64,000 nucleotides of DNA, from positions 744,001-808,000 of the forward strand of contig NZ_QURO01000004.1 in assembly GCF_003426945.1 (NCBI RefSeq), in the 5' to 3' direction. This stretch comes from Thermus sediminis (GTDB lineage Bacteria > Deinococcota > Deinococci > Deinococcales > Thermaceae). A program made the position numbers and the translations under genes. Below the pieces are notes generated by a model that had not been told where the DNA came from, searched no databases, and saw only the letters and a list, made by a program, of their open reading frames with translations. Of this stretch, positions 53,193 to 63,099 are shown one piece after another (the stretch's first letter is position 1; every line of letters starts with the position of its first letter).

Positions 53193-54132
53193 GGCCCCGT
53201 GCCCCCACCCAGTTGTTTCTAAACCACGCATAAGTTTGCCGCAAACCCTCCTCCAAGGAAACCTTGGGCCGCCACCCCATGGCGAAGAGGCGGGAAACGT
53301 CCAGAAGCTTTCTGGGGGTGCCGTCCGGCTTAGTGGGATCGTAAACGATCTCCCCTTCAAAACCCACCACACGGGCGATGAGCGAAGCGAGTTCCCGGAC
53401 GCTTATGTCCTCGCCCACTCCCACGTTGATGATCTCCTCCTCCTCGTAGTGGCGCATGAGAAAAACGGCGGCGTCCGCCAAGTCGTCCACATGGAGGAAC
53501 TCCCGCCTAGGAGTCCCCGTGCCCCAGACCACCACCTCCTTCTGCCCCGCCTCCTTGGCCTCATGGAATTTGCGGATAAGGGCAGGTATCACGTGGGACG
53601 TTTCCAGATCAAAGTTGTCCCCTGGCCCGTAGAGGTTGGTGGGCATTAGGCTGATGGCCCGGAAGCCGTACTGGCGGCGGTAGGCTTGAACCATCTTGAT
53701 CCCGGCGATTTTGGCCACGGCATACGCCTCATTGGTGGGCTCCAGAGGACCGGTGAGCAAGTACTCCTCCTTCATGGGCTGGGGTGCGAGCTTGGGATAA
53801 ATACAGCTAGAACCCAGGAAAAGCAGCTTCTTGACCCCATAGCGGTAAGCAGCGTCGATGACGTTGGTCTGAATGAGGAGGTTCTCCCGGATGAAGTCGG
53901 CCGGATAGGTGGCGTTAGCCAGGATACCCCCCACCTTGGCCGCGGCTAGGAAAACGTACTCCGGCCGCTCCTCCTCAAAGAAGCGGTAGACGGCCCGCTG
54001 ATCGGTGAGGTCAAGCTCTTGGCGCGTTCTCAGCACCAGGTTTTCATAACCCTCCGCCCGTAACCGGCGCAGGATGGCCCCCCCCACCAAGCCCCGGTGA
54101 CCAGCCACGTAAATCTTGGACCCCTTATCCAC
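53179..54132 (-). CDS. fcl: GDP-L-fucose synthase
   Basis: Epimerises and reduces GDP-4-keto-6-deoxymannose to GDP-L-fucose. The 317 residues belong to the SDR family, with [16 protein letters not shown] as the NADP-binding loop, the SSCIYP segment, and the catalytic Tyr-Lys pair in [10 protein letters not shown]. The start GTG at 54132 overlaps the gmd stop by 8 bp and puts the Rossmann strand at the N-terminus as in the family; the longer open frame upstream is gmd read out of frame. Together with gmd it completes GDP-fucose synthesis from GDP-mannose. Confidence 0.93.
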   Translation of the reverse strand: MDKGSKIYVAGHRGLVGGAILRRLRAEGYENLVLRTRQELDLTDQRAVYRFFEEERPEYVFLAAAKVGGILANATYPADFIRENLLIQTNVIDAAYRYGVKKLLFLGSSCIYPKLAPQPMKEEYLLTGPLEPTNEAYAVAKIAGIKMVQAYRRQYGFRAISLMPTNLYGPGDNFDLETSHVIPALIRKFHEAKEAGQKEVVVWGTGTPRREFLHVDDLADAAVFLMRHYEEEEIINVGVGEDISVRELASLIARVVGFEGEIVYDPTKPDGTPRKLLDVSRLFAMGWRPKVSLEEGLRQTYAWFRNNWVGARGLGKA

Positions 54133-55174
54133 GATCCACCACCCCCAGAAGGGCGATCCGGTGCCCCGCGTCCACCAGGGTGCGCTCTTGTTTGGCGAGC
54201 TCCAGGTCATGTTCCACCATGCGGCGCACCAATTCCTTGAAGGTGACTTTAGGTTGCCAACCCAACCTTTCTCGGGCCTTAGAGGCATCGCCCAATAGGA
54301 AGTCCACCTCTGTGGGCCGGAAGTAGCGGGGGTCAATCTCCACGTGAGCGGAGGGGTCCAACCCCAGAAGCCCAAAGGCTTCCTCTAGGAACTCCCGCAC
54401 CGAGTGGGCCTCCCCGGTAGCCACCACATAGTCGTCGGGCTCGGGTTGCTGGAGCATGAGCCACATGGCCTCCACGTAGTCCGGGGCATAGCCCCAGTCC
54501 CGTTTGGCTTCCAGGTTGCCCAGGTAAAGCTTCTTTTGTAACCCCATCTTGATGCGACCCGCAGCCCGGGTAATCTTTCGGGTGACAAAGGTTTCCCCAC
54601 GCCTTTCCGACTCGTGGTTGAAAAGGATACCGTTTGCGATGAAAAGGCCGTAGGCTTCCCGGTAGTTCACAGCGTACCAGTAGGCGGCCACCTTGCTCAC
54701 CGCATAGGGGCTCCGGGGATAAAAAGGGGTCTTCTCGTTCTGGGGTGGCGGGGCAGCGCCAAACATCTCCGAAGAGCCGGCCTGATAGAAGCGCACCTGC
54801 CTGCCCCAGGTCTGGGCGTAGTCCCGCACCGCTTCCAGCAGCCTCAAGGTTCCCAAGGCCACCACATCCGCTGTGTACTCGGGTTGCTCAAAAGAAACCT
54901 TGACATGGGACTGGGCCCCCAAGTTGTAGATCTCGTCCGGCTGAACCTTTTCAAGGATGCGCCTGAGCCCGGTGCCGTCCGTCAGGTCTCCGTAGTGAAG
55001 AAAAAGTTGCGCACCCGGTTCGTGGGGATCCCGGTAAAGGTGGTCTATGCGGCTCGTGTTAAAAACGCTGGAACGCCGGATGATGCCGTGAACCTCATAC
55101 CCCTTGGCAAGGAGAAACTCGGCGAGGTAGCTGCCGTCCTGCCCCGTGATGCCAGTAATCAAAGCCCTTTTCAT
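54125..55174 (-). CDS. gmd: GDP-mannose 4,6-dehydratase
   Basis: First committed step to GDP-fucose, GDP-rhamnose or GDP-6-deoxytalose sugars. A 349-residue SDR enzyme with the NADP loop [17 protein letters not shown], the GMD-specific [21 protein letters not shown], and catalytic [11 protein letters not shown]. It is followed in the same operon by fcl, so fucose is the likely product. ATG 55174 overlaps the stop of the WecG-type gene (ATGA). Confidence 0.95.
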   Translation of the reverse strand: MKRALITGITGQDGSYLAEFLLAKGYEVHGIIRRSSVFNTSRIDHLYRDPHEPGAQLFLHYGDLTDGTGLRRILEKVQPDEIYNLGAQSHVKVSFEQPEYTADVVALGTLRLLEAVRDYAQTWGRQVRFYQAGSSEMFGAAPPPQNEKTPFYPRSPYAVSKVAAYWYAVNYREAYGLFIANGILFNHESERRGETFVTRKITRAAGRIKMGLQKKLYLGNLEAKRDWGYAPDYVEAMWLMLQQPEPDDYVVATGEAHSVREFLEEAFGLLGLDPSAHVEIDPRYFRPTEVDFLLGDASKARERLGWQPKVTFKELVRRMVEHDLELAKQERTLVDAGHRIALLGVVDRG

Positions 55175-55917
55175 GCAAACCTCCGCATCCGCGTTAACTC
55201 CAAAAAGACCAAAAGGAGAAAACGGGGATTGTGCTTAAGGTAGCGGCGCCAAAGCCGCCCGGGCTCCTGGAAAAACCTGAAGAGCCACTCCAAACCCATC
55301 CTCTGCATCCAGGCTGGAGCCTGACGCACCCGCCCCGCATGGAAATCAAAGGCGGCCCCCACACCCAGCATCACCGCCCGGACCTTGCCCTTGTGCTCGG
55401 CCATCCACCGCTCCTGCTTGGGACAGCCCAGCCCCACGAAGAGGATCCGGGCACCCGAAGCGTTGATCTCCTCCGTCACCCTTTTGTCTTCCTCAGGGGT
55501 CAGGGCGCGGAAGGGAGGGCTATAGGAATAAACCACCTGGAGGCCAGGGAAGCGGGACTTTAGGTTGCCTACCAAGGCTTCCAGGGCCTCGGGGTGCCCC
55601 CCGTAAAAGCCCACGGGTACACCCCGCCTGGCCGCTTCCTCGCAGACCCTCAAGGTGAGCTCGGGGCCGTAAACCCGCTCCTGGTGGGGGTGGCCAAGCC
55701 TACGGAGCATCCAGACCAGGGGCATCCCGTCCGGGGTAACCAGGTCGGCGGCGTTCACCAGGGTGCGGAAACTGGGGTCATCGTAGGCCTCCATGACCAT
55801 GTGCACGTTGGCCACGCAGATGTAGCGGCTCTCCCCCGCTTCCGCCCAGGCGATTGCCTTTCCCGTGGCCTCCTCATAACTGGTGGGGTCCACCCGCATG
55901 CCCAGGATCTGAACCAT
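55171..55917 (-). CDS. WecG/TagA/CpsF family glycosyltransferase
   Basis: A 248-residue membrane-associated transferase of GT26. The motif [15 protein letters not shown] (about 69-83) contains the catalytic Asp, and [13 protein letters not shown], then [14 protein letters not shown] and [13 protein letters not shown] are all characteristic. These enzymes add a ManNAc-type residue to a lipid-linked HexNAc, so this enzyme might use the UDP-ManNAc made through wecB at the left of the window. That link is inference. Confidence 0.9.
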   Translation of the reverse strand: MVQILGMRVDPTSYEEATGKAIAWAEAGESRYICVANVHMVMEAYDDPSFRTLVNAADLVTPDGMPLVWMLRRLGHPHQERVYGPELTLRVCEEAARRGVPVGFYGGHPEALEALVGNLKSRFPGLQVVYSYSPPFRALTPEEDKRVTEEINASGARILFVGLGCPKQERWMAEHKGKVRAVMLGVGAAFDFHAGRVRQAPAWMQRMGLEWLFRFFQEPGRLWRRYLKHNPRFLLLVFLELTRMRRFA

Positions 55918-55929
55918 CTCCCTCCTATT

Positions 55930-57093
55930 CTATCGCCCCCCTTCCAAAACCCCTTGATAGATGGCCATCAGCCGCTCGTAGTTCCGCTCCGCCGTGTACT
56001 TGGCCTCGTACTCCGCCCGGGCCTCCTTGCGCATCTGGGCGAGCTCCACTGGGTGGGTGAGGAGCCACTCCACCTGGGCCGCCAAGTCCTCTGGATCCCC
56101 GGGGCGGAAGTGGAGACCGGTGCGGCCATGGTCCACAATGCTTCCGTGCGAGCCCAAAGCCGAAGCCAGTAGCGGAAGTCCTTTTGCGAAAGCCTCCACC
56201 AAGACCCTGGGGAAGCCCTCGTACCACTCCGAGGAAAAGACCAGGAAGCTGGCCTCCCCCATAAGGGCGTAGACCTCGTCCGGCCCCTTGCGCCCCAGCA
56301 CCTCCACCCCCGGCACCTCCTGGGCCAGGCGGGCCACCTCCGGCATGAGGGGCCCATCCCCCACAACCTTGAGGAGAACCCTCCCCCCAAGCCGCTTCCA
56401 GGCCTCCAGCAAGGTGAATACCCCCTTTTCTGGAGACAAGCGCCCCACGAAGAGGGCGTACCCTCCCCGCCCCTCTCCCGGCCCCGGATCCGGGTGGACG
56501 AAGTTGGGCTTCACCACCACCTTCTCTGGGGGAAAGCCCGCCTGGAGGAACTTTTCCCGTGCGAACGCCGTGAGGGCGATGAAGCGGTCCACCAGGTTCC
56601 AGGTGCCCAAAGCCCGGTGCAGGGTGAGCATTCCCGCCACCACGGCGCTGGCCGGGCGGCTTTCCCGGTAGCACCCGTGGAGGACCCCGCGCCAGGGGAG
56701 GCCTCCCAGGCACTCCTCACACACCCGCCCCTGGCGAAAGAAGAGGGCGTTCACGCACAGGAGGCGGAAGTTATGGAGGGTCATCACCACCGGCACCCCC
56801 TCGGCCTTGGCGGCGTGGACGACCGCCGGCGAGGCCAGGGGAAAGGTGTTGTGCACGTGCAGGAGGTCTGGCCGGTGCTCCCGGATGGCCTCCCGCACCC
56901 GCCGGTAGGCTTCCCGATTCCACAGGGTGAGCCCCGCCTGCCGCCAGGGGGGGAGGCCCTCGAGGTCCTTGTTGTGGAAGACAAGGGGACGCACAAGGTG
57001 CCCTCGCTCTTGAAGGAGAGCGACTTCGGCGGCAAAGGACGAGTCCTCACCGCCCGGTTGCTGGTAGTGGGTGTGGAGCTTGAGGATGCGCAT
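55930..57093 (-). CDS. Glycosyltransferase family 4
   Basis: A 387-residue GT-B enzyme. The N-domain starts MRILKLHTHYQQPGGEDSS, a donor-site region lies at GYALFVGRLSPEKGVFTLLE, and the C-terminal ESFxxE-like motif reads SSEWYEGFPRVLVEAFAKGL, typical of retaining GT4 enzymes. A cluster of cysteines (CVNALFFRQGRVCEECLGG) resembles a small metal site seen in some GT4 proteins. The start at ATG 57093 gives the canonical N-terminal strand; it overlaps the preceding gene by 47 bp. Donor and acceptor are unknown. Confidence 0.88.
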   Translation of the reverse strand: MRILKLHTHYQQPGGEDSSFAAEVALLQERGHLVRPLVFHNKDLEGLPPWRQAGLTLWNREAYRRVREAIREHRPDLLHVHNTFPLASPAVVHAAKAEGVPVVMTLHNFRLLCVNALFFRQGRVCEECLGGLPWRGVLHGCYRESRPASAVVAGMLTLHRALGTWNLVDRFIALTAFAREKFLQAGFPPEKVVVKPNFVHPDPGPGEGRGGYALFVGRLSPEKGVFTLLEAWKRLGGRVLLKVVGDGPLMPEVARLAQEVPGVEVLGRKGPDEVYALMGEASFLVFSSEWYEGFPRVLVEAFAKGLPLLASALGSHGSIVDHGRTGLHFRPGDPEDLAAQVEWLLTHPVELAQMRKEARAEYEAKYTAERNYERLMAIYQGVLEGGR

Positions 57094-58348
57094 CTTTACC
57101 CTGCGAGAAGGCAAGACCATAGCCTGTAAGCAGATAAAAGGGTATAGCCCCAAAGGGTGTTTCAAAAAAGTTCCCAAAAAAAGCCGAGGACGACAGGGCG
57201 GCCCAAAGGATGAAGCTCAAGGCGGGAAAGGGACTTCCCGTTTGCCTAAAGTTGCGCCATAGGAGGGCGCCTAAACCCGCGAGGAAGGAAAAAAACACAG
57301 CCACCCCCACCCAACCGCCGTACCCCAAGGCGTAAAAAAACACGTTATGGGGTGTCCTAATACCCTCCGGAATGGCATAATAGAGGCTCCAAAGAGGGAA
57401 TCCATACCCCAATCCCACAAAGGCCGATGCGTCCTGACGGTGCACTTCCTCCCATATCGCCGCCCACCAGGGGATCCGCCATCCCTGTATCGTCCCCGCC
57501 ATGCTGTAGGCTTCCTCACCAATCAGCTCCGCTGCGGCCTCGGGGTTCAGGGGGGCCAAGATGCGGGCAACCACACCCCTTACCGAGAGTTCGCCTCCGC
57601 GGCCCTCAGGCGCGGGCACCCGGACGTCCCCAACGTACAAGATGGAAAAGAGGAGAAAGGCTACCAAACCGGCGAGCGCAAGCCGCCCAACCCGCCTCAT
57701 GAGAAGGGCCCAAAGGAGCAGGCCCACACCCAAGGCCAGCCACTCTCCCCTAACCTGAACCCCTAGGAGGACCACGAGATTGAGAAAGAGAAGCACCCCC
57801 TGGCGTAGAGACATTCTTTCCAGAGTCAGAAGCGCCAGAATGGCCACCACCGAGGAAGCGGGTTGGCCAAAAAGGGGAACCTCGGGAGCCCAAGGAAGGT
57901 ACAGTCCCAACCTATTGAGGAGAAACAAATAGGAAATCCCATAGATGGCGTTCAGCCAGGCAAACCACCCAAGGGTCCTCCGGAGAAGAAGGGGATACCT
58001 TTTGGCTAACGTAAACCCAAGAAACAGGTAGAGGGGGTATAGGTTGAAAACGAAATTTTGAAGGATAAGTAGGGGGTCGTGCCCGCGAAGGAGCCCGTAA
58101 ATAATCTGAAAAGCACCATAGGAAAGAAACGCCAGAAGGCTCCAGCCCAAGAAGCCCTCCCTCCCCCCCCGTAGAAGCCAGGCCGCCCAGATCCCCAAGA
58201 CGCGCCTCGCTTGCGTGAGGAGAAAGGCCCCCAAAACGGCCTCGCCAACGAAGAGCTTCAAGGCAGGTATGCCCAAATAGGCGAAAGAGCGGCCAAAGAG
58301 GCCGTAACCCAGCACCAGGAAAACCCAGGCTCTAGCCCAAATCCCCAT
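57047..58348 (-). CDS. O-antigen ligase/polymerase (Wzy/WaaL-like) membrane protein
   Basis: A 433-residue protein with about 11 hydrophobic segments and a larger periplasmic loop in the second half containing RTPHNVFFYALGYGGWVGVA, the H-N-x(6)-G-x(2)-G pattern of the O-antigen ligase (PF04932) family. By its position in a Wzx/Wzz cluster it is more likely the polymerase Wzy than a lipid-A ligase, since Thermus lacks lipid A. ATG 58348 overlaps the upstream glycosyltransferase stop by 17 bp. Confidence 0.82.
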   Translation of the reverse strand: MGIWARAWVFLVLGYGLFGRSFAYLGIPALKLFVGEAVLGAFLLTQARRVLGIWAAWLLRGGREGFLGWSLLAFLSYGAFQIIYGLLRGHDPLLILQNFVFNLYPLYLFLGFTLAKRYPLLLRRTLGWFAWLNAIYGISYLFLLNRLGLYLPWAPEVPLFGQPASSVVAILALLTLERMSLRQGVLLFLNLVVLLGVQVRGEWLALGVGLLLWALLMRRVGRLALAGLVAFLLFSILYVGDVRVPAPEGRGGELSVRGVVARILAPLNPEAAAELIGEEAYSMAGTIQGWRIPWWAAIWEEVHRQDASAFVGLGYGFPLWSLYYAIPEGIRTPHNVFFYALGYGGWVGVAVFFSFLAGLGALLWRNFRQTGSPFPALSFILWAALSSSAFFGNFFETPFGAIPFYLLTGYGLAFSQGKDAHPQAPHPLPATGR

Positions 58349-59474
58349 AGAACCTCTTCCACGCTTCCCCAAAGGGCTCCACCCCGTAAGGGGCTACCGC
58401 CTTCTGGGCGCGCTCCCCCATACGCCTCCGCTCCTCCGGGGGAAGGGAGATAAGCCGCCTCAACCCCTGGGCCACCCCCCCCACGGAACGCTCCACCACA
58501 AAGCCCGTCTCCCCGTCCTGCATGAACTCCTCCACCCCGTAAAGGGGGGTGACTATCAAAGGGAGGCCCGCGGCGGCCGCCTCTAAGCTCACCAACGGGA
58601 AAACCTCATAAAGCGAGGGGAACACGAAAGCGTCGGCCCCCCAAAGGAAGGGGCGCACGTCCCTCTGCATGCCGAAGAAGGTTACCCTGCCCGCCAGGCT
58701 CATCCTCTCCACCCTTTTCCGCCATTCCCCCACTAGGTCCGCCTCCCCTCCCACCACCCAAAGCCTCACCGGCAAGTCCCCAAGCTCCCGTAGGGCCTCC
58801 AGAACCAGGGGCAGGCCCTTCCGCTCAAAGTGCCCCAGGGCCACAAAGACCAGAATCACCTCGCCAGGCCCCGCACCGCGCTCCCGGCGGAAACCCTCGC
58901 GGTCAAAATCCTCCGGAGGGCGCATCCGGTCTAAGTCCACGGGATTGGGGATTACCGTGACCTTGCCGCGGATAAATGGATAAGTCTCTTCTAGCTCACG
59001 CTTGAGGCCCTGGGAGGCAACCACAATGTGCCGCACGCGGCGGTATACCCAAGGCTCCAGGAGGGCATGGAGCCAGTGGTCCAACCAGCGGAGCCAGCCC
59101 CGAAGCCCCTTGGCCCCCGCCTGCTTCCAATGCCGCTCAAGGTAGGCTCGGTGACAAAACTGCGCGTAGGAAACCTGTCCAAAGCTAAGGTTGCTCTCCA
59201 CCATCTGGACTAGGTCAAACCGGTCCCCCGTCCGCAAGCGATGGAGCCAGTAGACCATGGGAGCCACCAGGTGGTAGGCCAGGAAAAGCAGGGCCAGGGG
59301 CCGGGTGGGCACCGGCACCCGCACAAACCGGATCCGCTCAGGGCATGGGTTGTCAAACTCCACTGCAAACACGGTGAACTCGTGCTCGTAGCACAGCTCC
59401 TGGAGCATATGGAGATGACAAGAGCCGATCGGATTTGTAGGTATGATTCTGTAATCAAAGATTGCTATATGCAT
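58332..59474 (-). CDS. Glycosyltransferase family 4
   Basis: A 380-residue GT-B enzyme. The C-domain has VFVALGHFERKGLPLVLEAL and the motif PSLYEVFPLVSLEAAAAGLP, where the ExFxxxxxE pair belongs to the retaining GT4 catalytic site. The N-domain lacks any signal peptide. The G/C content rises again at this gene after the AT-rich GT2 gene upstream. Sugar specificity is unknown. Confidence 0.88.
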   Translation of the reverse strand: MHIAIFDYRIIPTNPIGSCHLHMLQELCYEHEFTVFAVEFDNPCPERIRFVRVPVPTRPLALLFLAYHLVAPMVYWLHRLRTGDRFDLVQMVESNLSFGQVSYAQFCHRAYLERHWKQAGAKGLRGWLRWLDHWLHALLEPWVYRRVRHIVVASQGLKRELEETYPFIRGKVTVIPNPVDLDRMRPPEDFDREGFRRERGAGPGEVILVFVALGHFERKGLPLVLEALRELGDLPVRLWVVGGEADLVGEWRKRVERMSLAGRVTFFGMQRDVRPFLWGADAFVFPSLYEVFPLVSLEAAAAGLPLIVTPLYGVEEFMQDGETGFVVERSVGGVAQGLRRLISLPPEERRRMGERAQKAVAPYGVEPFGEAWKRFYGDLG

Positions 59475-59485
59475 ATACTCGCCTT

Positions 59486-60637
59486 TTACCTTGTTCGACC
59501 ATGGAGAATGCTTCTTGCTGTTTTAAGAATGTATTTTACAAAACTCTTAAATTTATTTGGATGGGTAAACATTCGTATGTACATGCCGCGATAGCTACAA
59601 GGAATAAGAAGGGATGTCCAAAACATAAACAGTGCGCCAAGTTTTTGTAGCGGTGTGTAAAGATCATCATTTAAGATGTCCACACTTATTCTGTGCACAT
59701 TATGTAGCAGCACCCAAGTAGCTTGGCAGGACAACAATTCCAAAAAGAGTTTTTGTTCCTTGTAGTTCAAATTATTGTTAATGCACAAAGAAGGTAAACC
59801 GAGTTCCTTTAACTTTTTATTCACACCTTCCATAACGCGCTCTATATTTTTAAGCGTCCTTTCAATGCCGTTCACAGTTATGTCGCCAGCTCCAGTAATA
59901 TTGCTCCCATGCAATCTGTATATTGTCAAAATTCTGTCTATAAAATCAACCGAAGCTAAAATCGGTCCCAAAGTAAAGACATAGGCGTCAGCTACTGAAC
60001 GAAACAACTGCTCATCAATAGGAAACAATTGCTCCGCAACTTCCCTGCGCAAGCATATCGCGCTAGCTGGCATGTAGCGCCAGCGCCCTCCACGCCTATA
60101 TAGTTTGGGGGCCAGGAAACCCTTTTCAAAAGGTGTAAATATGGGAATAGAACTTACATATCTACCATCGGCATCCCTTATTTCCATGGCATGAACAATC
60201 ATTCCACACTCTGAATTTCGTTTGAATGCAGTAACTACGGACTCTAATTTAGTTGGAAGAAATTCGTCATCAGAATCGAGAAAACAGACAACATGGCCCT
60301 GGCTCTTGGCGTAAGCCCTGTTTAGAGCTGAAGCCATGCCTCCGTTTTCCTTTGTAATCGATACGATTCGATTATCTTTTTCAGCGTAGGTACGGATAAT
60401 ATCTAAGGATTCATCCTGCGAACCGTCATCGCAAATAATCAATTCGAAATCTGGATAAGTTTGACTGAGAACGCTTTCGATGGCCTTCGCTATGTAACGT
60501 CCATAGTTATAGTTGGGCATTAAAACAGATACAAGTGGACGATCGGGCAAGGCTGGGAAATTTAAAGGCTGGAGCTGGAGGGTGTGTTTCCTCTCAAAGG
60601 GCATTTTGTCATTAAAAGAAGAGTCTCTCTCAAGCAT
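59486..60637 (-). CDS. Glycosyltransferase family 2, AT-rich and probably acquired
   Basis: A 383-residue GT-A enzyme: VSVLMPNYNYGRYIAKAIES begins the domain, ELIICDDGSQDES is the nucleotide-binding site, CFLDSDDEF carries the DxD metal motif. The C-terminal region (about 250-380) is not a domain I recognise. Base composition is very unlike the neighbours: 59761-59820 holds 17 G/C of 60. Codons are mixed, unlike the G/C-ending codons elsewhere, so recent transfer from a lower-GC donor is likely. ATG 60637 overlaps the glf stop by 8 bp and is preferred to a TTG 15 bp upstream. Confidence 0.88.
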   Translation of the reverse strand: MLERDSSFNDKMPFERKHTLQLQPLNFPALPDRPLVSVLMPNYNYGRYIAKAIESVLSQTYPDFELIICDDGSQDESLDIIRTYAEKDNRIVSITKENGGMASALNRAYAKSQGHVVCFLDSDDEFLPTKLESVVTAFKRNSECGMIVHAMEIRDADGRYVSSIPIFTPFEKGFLAPKLYRRGGRWRYMPASAICLRREVAEQLFPIDEQLFRSVADAYVFTLGPILASVDFIDRILTIYRLHGSNITGAGDITVNGIERTLKNIERVMEGVNKKLKELGLPSLCINNNLNYKEQKLFLELLSCQATWVLLHNVHRISVDILNDDLYTPLQKLGALFMFWTSLLIPCSYRGMYIRMFTHPNKFKSFVKYILKTARSILHGRTR

Positions 60638-61748
60638 GCGTGAGCTCTTCAAATAGCTTCAGGGCTCGGGCTACGGCTTGATCCATATTGTAGTAGCGGT
60701 AGTCTCCAAGCCTCCCAGCGAAGTAGACGCTTTTGAGCTTCCTTGCCTCTTCCAGGTACTTCCGATAGCGAGCCTCGTTCTCGTCTTTGGGCACCGGGTA
60801 GTAGGGTTCATTCCTCCCAGGCTCGTAGGCTTCCGAGTATTCGAAGGCCACCGTGGTGTGAGGTAGATAGTCCTGCCCCGTGAGCCTCTTGAACTCCGTA
60901 ATGCGTGTGTAGGCATGCTCATTGGGATAATTGACCTGAGCCACGGACTGGAAGAAAGGTAAACGCAAGGTTTCCATATGAAAACGCAAGGAACGGTACG
61001 GTAGAGCTCCGTGGAGGTAGCCGAAGAACTCGTCTATGGGCCCGGTGAAGATGAGGCGGTCAAAGCGCACCTCGCCCTCCACCTCCTTCCAGTCCGCTCC
61101 CAGGAGGACCTTGATGCCCGGGTGGGACAGCATCCGCCGGAAGAGGGCGGTGTACCCCTCCTTGGGCATGGCCTGGTACGTGTCCTGGAAGTACCGGGTA
61201 TCGTAGCTCACCAGGATCGGGACCCGGGCGGTCACCGTGGGGGAGAGCTCCTCGGGGCGCAGGCCCCACTGCTTGAGGGTGTAGCCCTCAAAGACGTTCC
61301 GGTAAACGTAGTCTGCCAGGAACCGGAGGTCGGGGTCTTGGGTTTCCCTCAGCTTCAGGATGGGCACCCGGGCCCCGTAGCCATACTGGGCGATGAGTTT
61401 CTCCTCCAGCCTGTCCGCGAGCCTTGGGGAGAAGAGGGCCCTTAGGGAGGCCAGGCTGAAGGGCAGGGGAATTTCCTTCCCCTCCACCACCGCCCGCACC
61501 CGGTGGTAGTAGGGGCGCCACTCGGTGAAGCGGGAGAGGTAGTCCCACACCCTCTGGCTGTTGGTGTGGAAGATGTGGGGGCCGTAGCGGTGGACCAGGA
61601 CCCCGTGGGAGTCCATCTCGTCGTAGGCGTTCCCCCCGATGTGGTCTCGGCGCTCCACCACCAAGACCCTCTTCCCCGCCGAGGCTAGGCGCTCCGCCAG
61701 GGTGGCCCCGGTGAAGCCTGCGCCAACGATGAGGTAGTCAACCTTCAT
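60630..61748 (-). CDS. glf: UDP-galactopyranose mutase
   Basis: A flavoenzyme interconverting UDP-galactopyranose and UDP-galactofuranose. The 372 residues start with the FAD-binding GAGFTGATLAERLASAG, and contain RRDHIGGNAYDE, HRYGPHIFHTN (a family signature) and the C-terminal YFAGRLGDYRYYNMDQAVAR. It implies that the surface glycan contains galactofuranose. It overlaps wzx by 11 bp and the GT2 gene by 8 bp. The 3' part is less GC-rich than the 5' part, grading into the AT-rich GT2 gene. Confidence 0.95.
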   Translation of the reverse strand: MKVDYLIVGAGFTGATLAERLASAGKRVLVVERRDHIGGNAYDEMDSHGVLVHRYGPHIFHTNSQRVWDYLSRFTEWRPYYHRVRAVVEGKEIPLPFSLASLRALFSPRLADRLEEKLIAQYGYGARVPILKLRETQDPDLRFLADYVYRNVFEGYTLKQWGLRPEELSPTVTARVPILVSYDTRYFQDTYQAMPKEGYTALFRRMLSHPGIKVLLGADWKEVEGEVRFDRLIFTGPIDEFFGYLHGALPYRSLRFHMETLRLPFFQSVAQVNYPNEHAYTRITEFKRLTGQDYLPHTTVAFEYSEAYEPGRNEPYYPVPKDENEARYRKYLEEARKLKSVYFAGRLGDYRYYNMDQAVARALKLFEELTHA

Positions 61749-63042
61749 GTACCCTCCAGGGCAATCGCCCCTTCCACCAAAGATAAACTACCACAGCCCC
61801 GGTCACCCAGGCCTCCGAAAGAACCACGACCCAGGCCATCCCTAGGGCTCCATAGCGGGGAACTATCAACAAGGCGAGAGAAACATTCAGCAATCCAGCG
61901 ATAAAAATGATGATGTTGAAGAGGCGGTCCATCCTCTGTGCCAGCATCCACTGGATGCCCAAGAAATTGGAGAGGGCGATCAGGGGAAGAAGCCAGGCTA
62001 GAACCCGCATTAGGGGTACCGCCCCTTCGTACCCGGGCCCCAAGAGCATTCGGACTAGGAAGGGCGACCCGTACATCAAAACACCCGCCGCAATAAGGCC
62101 CAGTAGGAGCATGATGCTCCCCACTCGTCGGGCGAGCCGCGATGCATCTTTCGGACTCTTCTCTAAAAGGTAAGAAAAGCGGGGAAGGAAAAGCCTACTA
62201 AAGGGGTCCCACATGGGGATCAAGGCCTTACTGAGCTTTTCCGCACCAGCGTAAAGGGCCACCTGAGCTGGGGGTAGGAAAAGCCCTACCAAAAGGACGT
62301 TCGCCGTGGTATATAGGCTCACCACCAAGCGAAACAGGAAGAGGCTAAAGCCTCGTCTGAGCCAGCCCCACGCTTCCCCAAATCTTGGCCAGCGAAGCCC
62401 CACCCAGGATGCTGCCCACGCGAGGCCCGCGAAGCCCAACACAAAGGACGCCAAGGCCTGGAGGTACAAGGGCCAAGCCACCTGCTCCGGGGAACGCACA
62501 AAGCAGAAAATCCCGACCGTCGCCAAAAGGCGGACAAAGAACTCCATCAGGGCTACGAAACCCATCCGCTCCATACCTTGGAAGAACCAGACCGGGCTCA
62601 AGCTCATTCCCAAGGCGAGAAGAAAGCTTCCCCCTATCAGGCCGAACTCTCCTCGCAGGGGCGGAAATAGGTAAAGGGCGAGCAAAGCGGTTCCCGCCCC
62701 AGGCAAGGAGAGCAACACCCGAGCCCCTAAGACCCCCCCCAAGGCCCTCTGGAGGGCCTCCGGTCGGTCCCGCCACTTGGCCACCTCCCGGGCGGCCGAA
62801 AGGGAAAAACCGTACTCCAAGACGATGTAGAGGTACTGGGAGGCTGCCTGGGCCAGAGCGAGTTTGCCAAACCCCTCGGGCCCCAGGACACGGGCAAGGT
62901 AAGGCAAGGTGATAAGAGGGAAAAGGTAGTTAGCCGCCTGAACGGCATAGAGGTAGAAGAGATTACGCAAGGTTGAGCTTCGTAGAAGCGCTCCTGCTTT
63001 GTACCAAAGATGCACTAACACATCCGAACTCCATCTGCGCAA
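61738..63042 (-). CDS. wzx: Wzx-type polysaccharide flippase
   Basis: A 434-residue MATE-fold (PST family) membrane protein with about 12-14 hydrophobic segments. The N-terminal NLFYLYAVQAANYLFPLITL, followed by PYLARVLGPEGFGKLALAQA, is the classical Wzx/RfbX opening. It would move lipid-linked repeat units across the membrane for Wzy. A TAG lies in frame at 63064-63066, so the start is between there and the first membrane segment; TTG 63042 is adopted, GTG 63021 is possible. It follows the epimerase gene after 57 bp. Confidence 0.9.
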   Translation of the reverse strand: MRRWSSDVLVHLWYKAGALLRSSTLRNLFYLYAVQAANYLFPLITLPYLARVLGPEGFGKLALAQAASQYLYIVLEYGFSLSAAREVAKWRDRPEALQRALGGVLGARVLLSLPGAGTALLALYLFPPLRGEFGLIGGSFLLALGMSLSPVWFFQGMERMGFVALMEFFVRLLATVGIFCFVRSPEQVAWPLYLQALASFVLGFAGLAWAASWVGLRWPRFGEAWGWLRRGFSLFLFRLVVSLYTTANVLLVGLFLPPAQVALYAGAEKLSKALIPMWDPFSRLFLPRFSYLLEKSPKDASRLARRVGSIMLLLGLIAAGVLMYGSPFLVRMLLGPGYEGAVPLMRVLAWLLPLIALSNFLGIQWMLAQRMDRLFNIIIFIAGLLNVSLALLIVPRYGALGMAWVVVLSEAWVTGAVVVYLWWKGRLPWRVHEG

Positions 63043-63099
63043 TCTGAAAAAATTTTCATCCCCCTAGGAGTGCAACAGGAGTGCCTGCTCGCCACCACC

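Noticed and set aside
63052-63063. Start codon ATG in GATGAAAATTTTTTC for wzx
   Set aside because: It is in a different frame from wzx and reads into non-homologous sequence.
63066-63084. Direct repeat AGGAGTGC x2 between wzx and the epimerase gene
   Set aside because: Too short and GC-ordinary to claim as functional.
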